Numbered from the stretch's first letter, positions 1 to 6,809 are shown. The stretch is DNA of 10,426 nt from Bacillota bacterium (GCA_003242505.1 QGUP01000035.1:1-10426), one strand, 5' to 3'. The notes: a model not told the origin generated them from the letters alone. Numbers and translations are program-made.

Positions 1-418
1 CCTGGAGGTTGGCCGCAGTGCCCTCCCGTCCCAGGGTGGAGAAGTTGTCGTGCCGCTGGCCGTGGGAGGCGATCTCGTGGCCGCCGGCCTGGATGGCTCG
101 GACCGCCTCCGGGTGCTTTTCCGCCCAGGGGCCCGAGAGAAAGAAGGTCGCCCGGACCCCTTCCGCGGCCAGGACCTCCAGGACCCGGGGCCACATCCGG
201 TTGCCCCAGGAGATGTCAAAGGTGAGGGCCAGCACCGGCTCGTCGGTCCGGACCGAGTAGACCGGCCGGAGTTCGGCGGGTACCGCGGCCGCGGGCACCG
301 CCCGGGGCTCCTCCCGGACGGCTCCGGGCTGCGCGAAGAGGATGAAAAGCCCCCCTGCCACCAGGGCAGCCAGGATCCACCGGTTGACCTGCCCGCGCCG
401 GACCGCCACCACCGCCAT
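1..418 (-). CDS. pdaB: PdaB-like polysaccharide deacetylase, N-terminal part (cut by window edge)
   Basis: A minus-strand reading frame opens at ATG 418-416 and is still open at base 1, giving 139 visible residues. SD-like GGGGAG lies about 8 bases upstream of the ATG. Residues 1-13 are basic and 14-29 form one hydrophobic segment, so the protein is probably a membrane-anchored or exported enzyme. From about residue 62 the NodB fold begins with ALTFDISWG (Asp68), then ATFFLSGPWAEKHPE (residues 90-104) and a metal-binding type motif SHGQRH (His119, His123). TFDISWG in place of the usual TFDDG, together with FFLSGPWAEKHPE, is typical of the PdaB sporulation family, which helps maintain spore cortex peptidoglycan in Bacillus. 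Whether PdaB proteins catalyse deacetylation is less clear, because one of the usual Asp residues is replaced. The C-terminal catalytic part lies outside the window, so a generic NodB-family deacetylase cannot be fully excluded. Confidence 0.85.
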   Translation of the reverse strand, partial: MAVVAVRRGQVNRWILAALVAGGLFILFAQPGAVREEPRAVPAAAVPAELRPVYSVRTDEPVLALTFDISWGNRMWPRVLEVLAAEGVRATFFLSGPWAEKHPEAVRAIQAGGHEIASHGQRHDNFSTLGREGTAANLQ

Positions 419-433
419 GGCCTCATCTCCCCG

Positions 434-568
434 CGCCCGATTCCGGCGACCCGCCTTAAACCACCGATTCCTGTGACCCGTTCCGAACCACCGATGCCGG
501 CCACCCCTTCCGAAGGGCCGGCTCCGGCGACCCCTTCCGAAGGACCGACCTCCGATGACCCATTCCTA
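434..568. repeat. Five degenerate 27-bp tandem repeats upstream of the deacetylase gene
   Basis: Five head-to-tail units of exactly 27 bases occupy 434-460, 461-487, 488-514, 515-541 and 542-568. On the plus strand the units share a core like CCGATTCC-GGCGACCC followed by a CTTCCGAA-type end; units 3 and 4 are the most alike (both end ACCCCTTCCGAA). The array ends about 15 bases upstream of the deacetylase start codon, so it lies in that gene's 5' region. The unit is a multiple of 3, and both strands give 9-residue repeats when translated, but I see no convincing gene here. Function unknown; this may be replication-slippage DNA or a leader or regulatory element. Confidence 0.8.
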
Positions 569-739
569 GGAGGCGAGGGCTTGGGCTATGCCAGGGGACC
601 AGGTCCCTGGGCTCCCTTGCGGGGCCGCGGCCCGGGACACCCTTCTGGCCCCTCGCCGGCGCGCTGCCCCGGCCCCCTCCGGGCGCGCCGCCGCCCCCGG
701 CCAGGAGAAGGCCGGGGGCGGCGATAGGTACTGCCACCC
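569..739. other. GC-rich non-coding spacer with no convincing gene
   Basis: This stretch lies between the end of the YyaL-type gene and the 27-bp repeat block. It is extremely rich in C and G and contains palindromes such as GGGCCGCGGCCC (622-633), a quasi-palindrome at 591-610 and two strong hairpins at 657-721. Open frames exist on both strands, but their translations are low-complexity Gly/Pro/Arg/Ala sequences with no recognisable domain. A promoter for the downstream deacetylase gene may lie here, but I could not find a convincing -35/-10 pair. Confidence 0.5.
691..721 (-). terminator. Perfect 12-bp hairpin 18 bases past the YyaL-type stop codon
   Basis: CCGCCCCCGGCC (691-702) and GGCCGGGGGCGG (710-721) are exact reverse complements separated by a 7-base loop. 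The hairpin begins 18 bases beyond the minus-strand stop codon at 742-740. No T-run follows in either direction, so this is not a classical intrinsic terminator. It may act as a U-less terminator, as a 3' mRNA stabiliser, or with a second hairpin directly beyond it (657-690, arms CGGCGCGC and GCGCGCCG). Confidence 0.55.
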
Positions 740-2884
740 CTACCCCAGGTGTGCGGCGATCGCTTCCCAGGTGGTGGCGGGGGGCGAGCAGGCGAAGTTC
801 CGGCAGACGTAGGCAGTGGCCCGGCCATCAGCCGCGGCCTTCCCGGCCCAGATCGGGGGCGCCGGCGGCAGGGCCGGGGGCGGTGCGGCGGCCTCCTTCT
901 GGGCGGGGACCGGGTCTCCCCCCGGTCCCGGGACCCGGTCCGGGGTGATGCGGGTCAGGACCAGGTTGGGGAGGTAGCGCCGCCCCAGTTGCCGGAGCCA
1001 CTGCGCCGCCTCCGGGTCGTCCGCCGGGGCGACGATGGTCACCTCCAGGGCGCCCTGCAGGTAGAAGTCCAGCGCGCTGAGGAGGGAGGCCATTCCGCCG
1101 GGGTACCGCTCCATCTGCCCCCGGTAGCTCTGGAAGATCGCCTCCGCCACCGCCCGGAACCGCTCCTCCCCGGTGAAGGGGTAAAGCCGGAGGAGGTTCA
1201 TGACCATGACACTGCTGTCCGCGGGGATGGCGCTGTCGAAGGCCTCCTTTGGCCGGTGGACCAGGTCCGGGGAGGCGGGGGCCAGGAAGAAGCCGCCGCC
1301 CTCCGGGTCCCAGAACCGGTCCAGGGCCTCCCGGGTGAGCCGGATGGCCGCCGCCAGGTACGCCTCGGCGAAGGTCGCCTCGTAGAGGTCGATGAGGCCG
1401 GCGATGAGGTGGGCATAATCCTCCAGGAAGGCCTCGATCCCCGCCTTGCCGTCCTTCCAGCGCCGGAGGAGACGCCCGCCGGCCCCCGGGGGACCGCCGG
1501 TCACCAGTTCCGTGAGGACGAAGTCTGCCGCCCGCCGGGCCACCGCGGCGTAGTGGGGTTCGTCCAGAATCCGAGCCGCCCGGGCGAAGGCGCTGATCAT
1601 GAGGCCGTTCCAGCCGGTGAGGATCTTCTCATCCCGCCCCGGCGGCACCCGCCGGGCCCGGGCCGCGAGGAGCCGCGCCTTGCCCTCGGCAAGGGCCGCC
1701 GCCACCTCCGCCTCCGGCCGGCCGGTCAGCTCCGCCAGTTCCCTGGCGGAGGCGGCCACGTGGAGCACCGTGGCGCCTCCCTCGAAGTTGCCCGCGGGCG
1801 TCACTCCCAGGTGCCGGCAGAGGAGTTCTCCCAGTTCCGGCCCGAGCACCTCCCGGACCTCCGCCGGGGTCCAGACGTAGTACTTGCCCTCGACCCCCTC
1901 GCTGTCCGCGTCCTGGGCGGTGTAGAACCCGCCCAGGGGGTGGGTCATCTCCCGCTCCACGTAGGCCAGGGTCTCCCGGGCGATCTGGGCGTAGAAATCG
2001 TCCCCGGTGATCTGCCAGACTGCCAGGTAGAGTGGCGGCAGGAGGGCGTTGTCGTAGAGCATCTTCTCAAAGTGGGGGATCGCCCAGGCCGGGTCCACCG
2101 CGTACCGGTGAAAGCCGCCGCCGATTTGATCGTAGATCCCGCCCTCGGCCATCTTCCGCAGGGTAAAGGCGACCATCTCCACGTACGGCTCCCCACCGCG
2201 GGCGGCGCCGTAGCGGAGGAGGAAGTCGAGGGTGGGGGCCCCGGGGAACTTCGGGGCGCCGCCGAATCCCCCGTGGCGGCGGTCAAACCGGGCGGCACAG
2301 GCCTCGGCGGCCTGCTGGAGGAGGGACCGATCCGGCAGTCCCTCCTCCCCGGAGGGCGGGGGGATTTCCACCTGCTTGAGGACCACGATGCACTGGGAGG
2401 CGACCTGCTCGACCTCCTGCCGGCGGCTCCGCCAGGCCTCCGCCAGGGTGGCGACCAGCCGCCGGAATCCCGGCCGGCCGTACCGGTCCTCCGGGGGAAA
2501 GTAGGTGCCCACAAAGAAGGGCCGCAGGTCCGGGGTGAGGAAGACCGTCAGGGGCCAGCCCCCCGACCGGGTGACCAGCTGGCAGACGGTCTGGTAGACC
2601 TGGTCGATGTCCGGCCGTTCCTCCCGATCCACCTTGATGCAGACGAAGTGCTGGTTCATCAGCGCTGCGGTCTCGGGGTCGGAGAACGACTCTCTTTCCA
2701 TAACATGGCACCAATGGCAGGAACTATAGCCCACGCTGAGGAGAATGGGTTTGTCTTCCCGCCTGGCGCGCTCCAGGGCCTCCGGGCCCCAGGGGTACCA
2801 GTCGACGGGGTTGTAGGCGTGCTGCAGCAGGTACGGGCTGACCTCGTGGATGAGGCGGTTGGGGGAACGACCTGCCTCTGTCAT
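740..2884 (-). CDS. yyaL: YyaL/DUF255 family protein: thioredoxin-like domain plus alpha/alpha barrel
   Basis: The chosen start, ATG 2884-2882, gives 714 residues, close to the family's usual length. GGGAGGT (2891-2897) sits 6 bases upstream, and the resulting N-terminus runs into the conserved family opening NRLIHEVSPYLLQHAYNPVDWYPWG; the frame could open at 2971 but those extra residues look non-homologous. Residues 10-150 form a thioredoxin-like domain with a CHWC motif (Cys56, Cys59) and SGGWPLTVFLTP. The rest resembles an (alpha/alpha)6 barrel of the N-acylglucosamine 2-epimerase/glycosidase type, with GGFGGAPKFP, IPHFEKMLYDNALL, AQDADSEG and LTGWNGLMISA, and a C-terminal CRNFACSPP motif. 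Homologues occur from bacteria to humans (SPATA20) but the biochemical role is not settled; a redox or disulfide function is inferred from CxxC. No signal peptide is visible, so it is probably cytoplasmic. It is transcribed divergently from the fructose operon and looks monocistronic. Confidence 0.92.
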   Translation of the reverse strand: MTEAGRSPNRLIHEVSPYLLQHAYNPVDWYPWGPEALERARREDKPILLSVGYSSCHWCHVMERESFSDPETAALMNQHFVCIKVDREERPDIDQVYQTVCQLVTRSGGWPLTVFLTPDLRPFFVGTYFPPEDRYGRPGFRRLVATLAEAWRSRRQEVEQVASQCIVVLKQVEIPPPSGEEGLPDRSLLQQAAEACAARFDRRHGGFGGAPKFPGAPTLDFLLRYGAARGGEPYVEMVAFTLRKMAEGGIYDQIGGGFHRYAVDPAWAIPHFEKMLYDNALLPPLYLAVWQITGDDFYAQIARETLAYVEREMTHPLGGFYTAQDADSEGVEGKYYVWTPAEVREVLGPELGELLCRHLGVTPAGNFEGGATVLHVAASARELAELTGRPEAEVAAALAEGKARLLAARARRVPPGRDEKILTGWNGLMISAFARAARILDEPHYAAVARRAADFVLTELVTGGPPGAGGRLLRRWKDGKAGIEAFLEDYAHLIAGLIDLYEATFAEAYLAAAIRLTREALDRFWDPEGGGFFLAPASPDLVHRPKEAFDSAIPADSSVMVMNLLRLYPFTGEERFRAVAEAIFQSYRGQMERYPGGMASLLSALDFYLQGALEVTIVAPADDPEAAQWLRQLGRRYLPNLVLTRITPDRVPGPGGDPVPAQKEAAAPPPALPPAPPIWAGKAAADGRATAYVCRNFACSPPATTWEAIAAHLG

Positions 2885-2890
2885 GACCAG

Positions 2891-2897
2891 ACCTCCC
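2891..2897 (-). promoter_or_regulatory. Ribosome binding site that decides the YyaL start
   Basis: Read on the minus strand this is GGGAGGT, 6 bases before ATG 2884-2882. No comparable site precedes the upstream in-frame start at 2971, which supports the shorter protein. Confidence 0.75.
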
Positions 2898-3051
2898 ATC
2901 ATCGTCGCCTCGCCCCGGGGCCGGGTCCGGCTGGGGCAGGATGCGGACGGAGGGGGAACCGCACCGGCCACACTGGCTATACTCTGCCCGCCGGGAGGAA
3001 GGAGCCATGCGCCCGGGGTCCCCGGCGGCTGGGCATGCTTGATTTTGCGTA

Positions 3052-3080
3052 TTGACCCCGTTCCCCGGCCAGTCTATACT
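3052..3080 (+). promoter_or_regulatory. Sigma-A-type promoter of the fructose operon
   Basis: TTGACC (3052-3057) and TATACT (3075-3080) are separated by exactly 17 bases, close to the consensus TTGACA-N17-TATAAT. Transcription should start near 3086-3088, leaving a leader of about 50 bases before the regulator's start at 3137. This is the clearest promoter in the window. It lies immediately upstream of the four-gene fructose operon, and no second promoter is obvious before the terminator at 6744-6809. Confidence 0.8.
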
Positions 3081-3087
3081 CAAAAGT

Positions 3088-3102
3088 GAGCACAAACGAG
3101 CA
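3088..3102 (+). promoter_or_regulatory. Possible operator: direct repeat GAGCA-N5-GAGCA at the transcription start
   Basis: GAGCA occurs at 3088-3092 and again at 3098-3102, one helical turn (10 bases) apart, just downstream of the predicted -10 box. Several DeoR-family repressors bind direct repeats overlapping their own promoters, so this is a reasonable site for autoregulation. The match is short and could be chance. Confidence 0.25.
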
Positions 3103-3136
3103 AGATCGGTCAGGAAAAGTTGCAGGATGTGATTGC

Positions 3137-3901
3137 GTGTTACCGGAAGAGCGCAAGCGCCGCATCCGGCAGATCGTCGAGAGCGGTGCGGCTGTCACCG
3201 TCGGAGACCTGAGCAAGGCCTTCGGCGTCTCGGAGTCCACCATCCGCCGCGACCTGCAGGAGTTGGCCCGGGAGGGGCTCCTGGAGCGGACCCGGGGCGG
3301 GGCGGTGCCCATCAGCCCCACCCGGGAGGAGCCGAGCTTCTCCGAAAAGACGGTGCAGAACCGGGCGGAGAAGATGGCCATCGCCCGGGTGGCGGCCAGC
3401 CTGGTCCCCGACGGTGCCTCGGTCATCCTCGATGCGGGGACCACTACCCTTGAGATCGCACGGCTCCTGAAGGCCCGCCGCAATCTTACGGTGATGACCA
3501 ACGCCTACACCATCGCGGCGGAACTGGCCGATGCCCCGGAGATCGAGGTGATTGTGACTGGGGGAACGGTCCGGGGGAACACCCTGGCCCTGGTGGGGCC
3601 GCTGGCGGAGCGGGCGCTGGAGGAGGTCAACGCCGACATCCTGTTCCTGGGCACCAACGGCATCGACCTGGAGCGGGGGCTGACCACCCCTTCCCCCGCG
3701 GAAGCGTCGGTCAAGCGGCGGATGATCGCGGCGGCCCGGAAGGTCGTGGTGGTGGCCGACCACACCAAGATGCGGAAGGTGGCCTTCGCCGCGATCGCTC
3801 CCCTCAGCAGCGTCCACATGATCATCAGCGACCGGGGCATGGACCAGCAGGTGGCCCGGGAACTCATACGCAGGGGGATCCAGGTTCTGATCGCCGAGTG
3901 A
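3137..3901 (+). CDS. fruR: DeoR-family transcriptional regulator of the fructose operon
   Basis: This 254-residue protein is the usual length for DeoR repressors. The winged helix-turn-helix covers about residues 5-57 (MLPEERKRRI, then VGDLSKAFGVSESTIRRDLQEL and the GLLERTRGGAV wing). The DeoR sensor domain follows, with the sugar-phosphate-binding motifs DAGTTTLEIARLL (99-111), MTNA (120-123), VTGGTVRGNTLALVGP (140-155) and VADHTKMRKVAF (206-217). The start GTG 3137 is preferred over the in-frame GTG at 3086 for three reasons: 3086 coincides with the predicted transcription start, lacks an SD, and would add 17 residues before the family-typical MLPEER opening; AGGA at 3124-3127 serves 3137. 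As first gene of a fruK-EIIA-EIIBC operon it most likely represses that operon and is relieved by fructose-1-phosphate or a related sugar phosphate (inference from family and context). It ends 25 bases before fruK. Confidence 0.9.
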   Translation: MLPEERKRRIRQIVESGAAVTVGDLSKAFGVSESTIRRDLQELAREGLLERTRGGAVPISPTREEPSFSEKTVQNRAEKMAIARVAASLVPDGASVILDAGTTTLEIARLLKARRNLTVMTNAYTIAAELADAPEIEVIVTGGTVRGNTLALVGPLAERALEEVNADILFLGTNGIDLERGLTTPSPAEASVKRRMIAAARKVVVVADHTKMRKVAFAAIAPLSSVHMIISDRGMDQQVARELIRRGIQVLIAE

Positions 3902-3910
3902 GGCGGGAAC

Positions 3911-3916
3911 AGGAGG
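3911..3916 (+). promoter_or_regulatory. Ribosome binding site AGGAGG of fruK
   Basis: A perfect AGGAGG lies 10 bases before GTG 3927 and only 1 base before the in-frame TTG 3918. The spacing rules out TTG 3918 and favours GTG 3927 (ATT 3924 has good spacing but is a very rare initiator). Confidence 0.7.
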
Positions 3917-3926
3917 ATTGCCGATT

Positions 3927-4886
3927 GTGCCGCAGCTGATCACTGCCGTCGCCCTGAACCCAGCCATCGACCGGACTGTGCTGGCGCCGGGGTTTCGGGC
4001 GGGCGCCACCAACCGGGTGGCCTCCTCCCGGCTGGACCCCGGGGGAAAAGGCATCAACGTGGCCCGAGTGGCCCGGGCCCTGGGGGCTGAGGTGCAGGTG
4101 CTCGGGTTCCTGGGGGAGGACAACGCCGGCCTGATTCTCCGGAGCCTTTCCCAGCAGGGGATTCGCCACGAGTTCGTCCCGGTGCCCGGGGAAAACCGGG
4201 TCAACCTGAAGATCATCGATCCCGGGACCGGCGAACTGACCGAACTGAACGACACGGGATTTTCGGTCACCGGGGGCCAGGTGGCGGCCTTTGTCCACCT
4301 GCTGAAGGAGCGTCTGCCCGGGACCGCCGTGCTGGTGCTGGCGGGAAGCCTCCCGCAAGGGGTGCCCGCCACCCTGTACCGGGAGCTGATCCACCTGGCC
4401 CACGAGGTGGGCGTGCCGGCGATCCTGGATGCCGACGGTGAGCCGCTGCGGGTGGCCCTTGAAGCCCGGCCCACCCTGATCAAGCCGAACCGGGAGGAGG
4501 CGGAGCGCCTGCTGGGGCGCCCCCTGGTCTCCCGGGGCGATGTGGTGGCCGCAGCCCGGGAACTCCTGGCCCGGGGTCCGGCGATGGTCGCGGTCTCCAG
4601 CGGGGCAGAAGGCGCTGCCCTGGTCACGCCGGGGGATGGCTGGTGGGCGACCCCGCCCGCGATCCGGCCGGGGAGCACCGTGGGCGCCGGCGATGCGATG
4701 GTGGCAGGCTTTGCGGTGGCCCTGGCCCGGGGCCTGCCCCTGCCGGAAGCCTTGCGCCTCGCCACCGCCGCCGCGGCGGCGACGGCCCGGATGGAAGGGA
4801 CCCAGGTATGTTCGGCCGACGCGGTAGCCACCCTGCTGCCAGAGGTTACCGTGACCCCGTATCACGGGCCTGAAGGAGAGGTATAA
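3927..4886 (+). CDS. fruK: 1-phosphofructokinase (PfkB family)
   Basis: The enzyme phosphorylates fructose-1-phosphate, the product of the fructose PTS, to fructose-1,6-bisphosphate with ATP. The 319-residue length fits the family. Visible PfkB features include the N-terminal substrate motif VALNPAIDRTV (8-18, Asp15), LDPGGKGINVARVARALG (36-53), the FLGEDNAG signature at 61-68, TLIKPNREEAERLLGRPL in the middle of the protein, and the catalytic TVGAGDAM motif (GAGD 253-256, proposed base Asp256). NPAID and GGKGINVAR resemble the 1-phosphofructokinase/tagatose-6-phosphate kinase branch. A position between a DeoR regulator and fructose EIIA/EIIBC genes makes 1-phosphofructokinase far more likely than tagatose-6-phosphate kinase. 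The stop (TAA 4884-4886) is almost contiguous with the next start (GTG 4888), implying translational coupling. Confidence 0.93.
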   Translation: MPQLITAVALNPAIDRTVLAPGFRAGATNRVASSRLDPGGKGINVARVARALGAEVQVLGFLGEDNAGLILRSLSQQGIRHEFVPVPGENRVNLKIIDPGTGELTELNDTGFSVTGGQVAAFVHLLKERLPGTAVLVLAGSLPQGVPATLYRELIHLAHEVGVPAILDADGEPLRVALEARPTLIKPNREEAERLLGRPLVSRGDVVAAARELLARGPAMVAVSSGAEGAALVTPGDGWWATPPAIRPGSTVGAGDAMVAGFAVALARGLPLPEALRLATAAAAATARMEGTQVCSADAVATLLPEVTVTPYHGPEGEV

Positions 4887-4887
4887 T

Positions 4888-5331
4888 GTGAACATTCGGG
4901 AATTGTTGCTGCCGGAGCTGATCACACTGGATCTGAAGGCCCGCCGGCGGGAGGAGGCGCTTCAGGAGCTGGCTGCTCTGCTGGCCAGTGCCGGCGTGGT
5001 GACGGATCGGGAGGCCTACCTGCAGGCGGTGCGGGACCGGGAGGCCCTGGGGTCGACCGCGGTGGGGTTCGGGATCGCCATTCCCCATGCCCGGAGCCGG
5101 GCGGTCCGGCGGGCGGCGGTCGCCTTTGGCCGGAGCGTTCAGGGGATCGACTGGGAGGGTCAGGGCGGTGAGCCGGTGCGGGCCGTCTTCCTCCTCGCGG
5201 CGCCGGAGGGGGCCGACGACCTGCACCTCCGGGCCCTGGCCCACCTGGCCCGAATGCTGATGCATGAGGAGGTGCGTCAGAAACTTCTGTCGGCTAGCGG
5301 TCCGGATGAAGTGCTGGAGGCGCTCGGGTGA
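4888..5331 (+). CDS. PTS fructose-type EIIA component
   Basis: This cytoplasmic phosphocarrier of 147 residues takes phosphate from HPr and passes it to the EIIB domain encoded by the next gene. It belongs to the fructose/mannitol EIIA (PTS_IIA_2) family: an N-terminal LLLPELITLDLKARRREEAL segment, REALGSTAVGFGIAIPHARS containing the phosphorylated histidine (His67 in GIAIPHAR), then AVFLLAAPEGADDLHLRALAHLARML. The start GTG 4888 is preceded by AGGAGAGG about 7 bases upstream and is 1 base after the fruK stop, so the two are probably coupled. It is a free-standing EIIA rather than part of an EIIABC or FPr fusion, so a separate HPr and EI must be encoded elsewhere. A PtsN-like regulatory role is less likely given the dedicated transporter directly downstream. 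Confidence 0.92.
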   Translation: MNIRELLLPELITLDLKARRREEALQELAALLASAGVVTDREAYLQAVRDREALGSTAVGFGIAIPHARSRAVRRAAVAFGRSVQGIDWEGQGGEPVRAVFLLAAPEGADDLHLRALAHLARMLMHEEVRQKLLSASGPDEVLEALG

Positions 5332-5346
5332 ACGCTGGCCCCAATT

Positions 5347-5359
5347 CCTCCCATGGAGG
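5347..5359 (+). promoter_or_regulatory. Small hairpin covering the EIIBC ribosome binding site
   Basis: CCTCC (5347-5351) is complementary to GGAGG (5355-5359), with a 3-base loop CAT. GGAGG is the core of the SD (GGAGGTG, 5355-5361) that serves ATG 5368. If formed, the hairpin would mask the SD and limit EIIBC translation unless ribosomes arriving from the EIIA gene open it. It is short, so its effect in the cell is uncertain. Confidence 0.4.
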
Positions 5360-5367
5360 TGCCACAG

Positions 5368-6732
5368 ATGGCCAAGAAGCTGGTAGCCGTCACAGCCTGC
5401 CCGACGGGCATCGCACACACCTACATGGCGGCGGAGGCCTTGCAGAAGGCCGCCGAGGCCAGGGGGGTGACCATCAAGGTTGAGACCCAGGGATCCGTCG
5501 GCGTGGAAAACCGCCTGACCGAGGAGGAGATCCGCAGCGCCCACGCGGTCATCATCGCGGCCGACGCCACGGTGGACAAGTCCCGGTTTGCCGGCAAGCC
5601 CATCATCGAGGCCAGCACCGGCGAGGCGATCCGGGACGCCGCCCGGCTGATCGACCAGGCGCTGCAGGCCAGGGCCCCGGACCTGGTGGAGCAGGTCGCC
5701 GCGGTCAAGGCCGAGCGGAAGGCCAGGGCCCCCGGTTGGTACCGGCACCTGATGACGGGCGTTTCCTACATGATACCATTTACCGTCGCCGGCGGCATCC
5801 TCATCGCGATCTCCTTCATGTTCGGGATCAACGCCTTCCAGACGGAGGGCACCCTGCCGGCCCACCTGATGACCATCGGCGGCGAGGGCGCCTTCGGATT
5901 CATGGTTCCGATTCTGGCCGGTTTTATCGCCTACTCCATCGCCGACCGGCCTGGCCTCGCCCCCGGCATGATCGCCGGGTTCCTGGCGGCCAAGGTCGGC
6001 GCCGGCTTCCTGGGCGGCATCGTGGGCGGTTTCCTCGCCGGGTACCTGGTCTACTACCTGAATCGGGCCATCCAGCTGCCCCGGACCCTGGAGGGCATGA
6101 AGCCGGTTCTGCTCCTGCCGCTGCTGGGGGTGGGCATCACCGGGCTCCTCATGATCTACGTGCTGAATCAGCCCATGGCGGCGGCCATGAACGGCCTGCA
6201 GAACTGGCTCAAGGGCCTGACCGGCGGCTCCGCGGTCCTGCTGGGGCTGCTGCTTGGCGCCATGATGGCCTTTGACATGGGCGGCCCCGTCAACAAGGCG
6301 GCCTACACCTTTGCCACCGGCCTCTTGGCCTCCCAGGTCTACGAGCCGATGGCGGCGGTGATGGCCGCGGGGATGACCCCGCCCCTGGGCATGTTCCTGG
6401 CGACGCTCCTGGCGCCCCGGAAGTACACCGAGGAGGAGCGGGAAGCGGGCAAGGCCGCTGCGGTGCTGGGCCTCAGCTTCATCACCGAGGGCGCCATCCC
6501 CTTTGCCGCGGCGGACCCCTTCCGGGTCATTCCGGCCATCATGGTGGGGTCGGCGGTGACGGGGGCCCTCTCCATGGCCTTCGGCTGCGAACTGATGGTC
6601 CCCCACGGCGGCATCTGGGTGCTGCCCATGGGCAACGTGGTCACGCACCTCGGCCTGTACGCCCTGGCCATCGCGGTCGGCACCGTCATCACGGCCCTCG
6701 TGGTCAACGTGCTCAAGCCGGTGAAGGAGTAA
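5368..6732 (+). CDS. fruA: PTS fructose-specific EIIBC component (fructose permease)
   Basis: This membrane transporter of 454 residues phosphorylates fructose during import, giving internal fructose-1-phosphate. Residues 1-100 are the EIIB domain, with the phosphocysteine in VTACPTGIAHTYMAAEAL (Cys11); a charged linker (about 105-125) leads to the EIIC membrane domain, starting YRHLMTGVSYMIPFTVAGG. EIIC family motifs are FMVPILAGFIAYSIADRPG, FDMGGPVNKAAYTFA, ITEGAIPFAAADPFRVIP and ELMVPHGGIW. The start ATG 5368 is preferred over ATG 5353: GGAGGTG (5355-5361) lies 6 bases before 5368 and inside the alternative start region, and MAKKLVAVTACPTG is a typical family N-terminus. It lacks an attached EIIA, which is supplied by the upstream gene 36 bases away. 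Other fructose-family substrates such as 2-O-mannosylglycerate are conceivable, but fruK argues for fructose. It is the last gene of the operon. Confidence 0.94.
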   Translation: MAKKLVAVTACPTGIAHTYMAAEALQKAAEARGVTIKVETQGSVGVENRLTEEEIRSAHAVIIAADATVDKSRFAGKPIIEASTGEAIRDAARLIDQALQARAPDLVEQVAAVKAERKARAPGWYRHLMTGVSYMIPFTVAGGILIAISFMFGINAFQTEGTLPAHLMTIGGEGAFGFMVPILAGFIAYSIADRPGLAPGMIAGFLAAKVGAGFLGGIVGGFLAGYLVYYLNRAIQLPRTLEGMKPVLLLPLLGVGITGLLMIYVLNQPMAAAMNGLQNWLKGLTGGSAVLLGLLLGAMMAFDMGGPVNKAAYTFATGLLASQVYEPMAAVMAAGMTPPLGMFLATLLAPRKYTEEEREAGKAAAVLGLSFITEGAIPFAAADPFRVIPAIMVGSAVTGALSMAFGCELMVPHGGIWVLPMGNVVTHLGLYALAIAVGTVITALVVNVLKPVKE

Positions 6733-6743
6733 GGGCACAAGCC

Positions 6744-6809
6744 GGCCACCGGCCCGTTCCCCGATTGGGTGGCCGAACCACCTGGGGGGCGGGCCGGTGG
6801 CCCCTTTTT
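6744..6809 (+). terminator. Intrinsic terminator of the fructose operon
   Basis: A perfect 13-bp inverted repeat, GGCCACCGGCCCG (6744-6756) with CGGGCCGGTGGCC (6790-6802), is followed by CC and TTTTT (6805-6809). The 33-base loop holds a smaller nested hairpin (GGTGG 6768-6772 with CCACC 6778-6782). It begins 11 bases after the EIIBC stop. Confidence 0.9.

Noticed and set aside
434..568. CRISPR array
   Set aside because: The units are contiguous 27-base degenerate tandem repeats without unique spacers, and no cas gene is present.
50..727. Plus-strand 225-residue frame over the deacetylase N-terminus and spacer
   Set aside because: It is the antisense shadow of a clearly conserved deacetylase, with unnatural composition (Pro/Arg/Gly) and no recognisable domain.
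456..737. Minus-strand 93-residue frame starting just after the YyaL stop, spanning the hairpins and repeats
   Set aside because: The translation is low-complexity Gly/Pro/Arg/Ala with no domain, it contains the strong hairpins, and its repeated part follows from the 27-bp DNA repeats, which give 9-residue repeats on either strand.
2656..2720. Selenoprotein reading of the CHWC motif region in the YyaL-type protein
   Set aside because: Both positions of the CxxC motif are ordinary Cys codons; no in-frame UGA occurs in the gene, so the nearby selenocysteine genes are not linked to it.
749..3055. Plus-strand 768-residue frame antisense to the YyaL-type gene
   Set aside because: Long antisense frames are expected in very GC-rich DNA. 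The minus strand encodes a complete conserved protein with a good SD, while this frame has none of these.
4846..6738. Minus-strand 630-residue frame opposite EIIA and EIIBC
   Set aside because: It is a His/Gly/Gln/Arg-rich shadow of two convincing PTS genes, with no motif or SD support.
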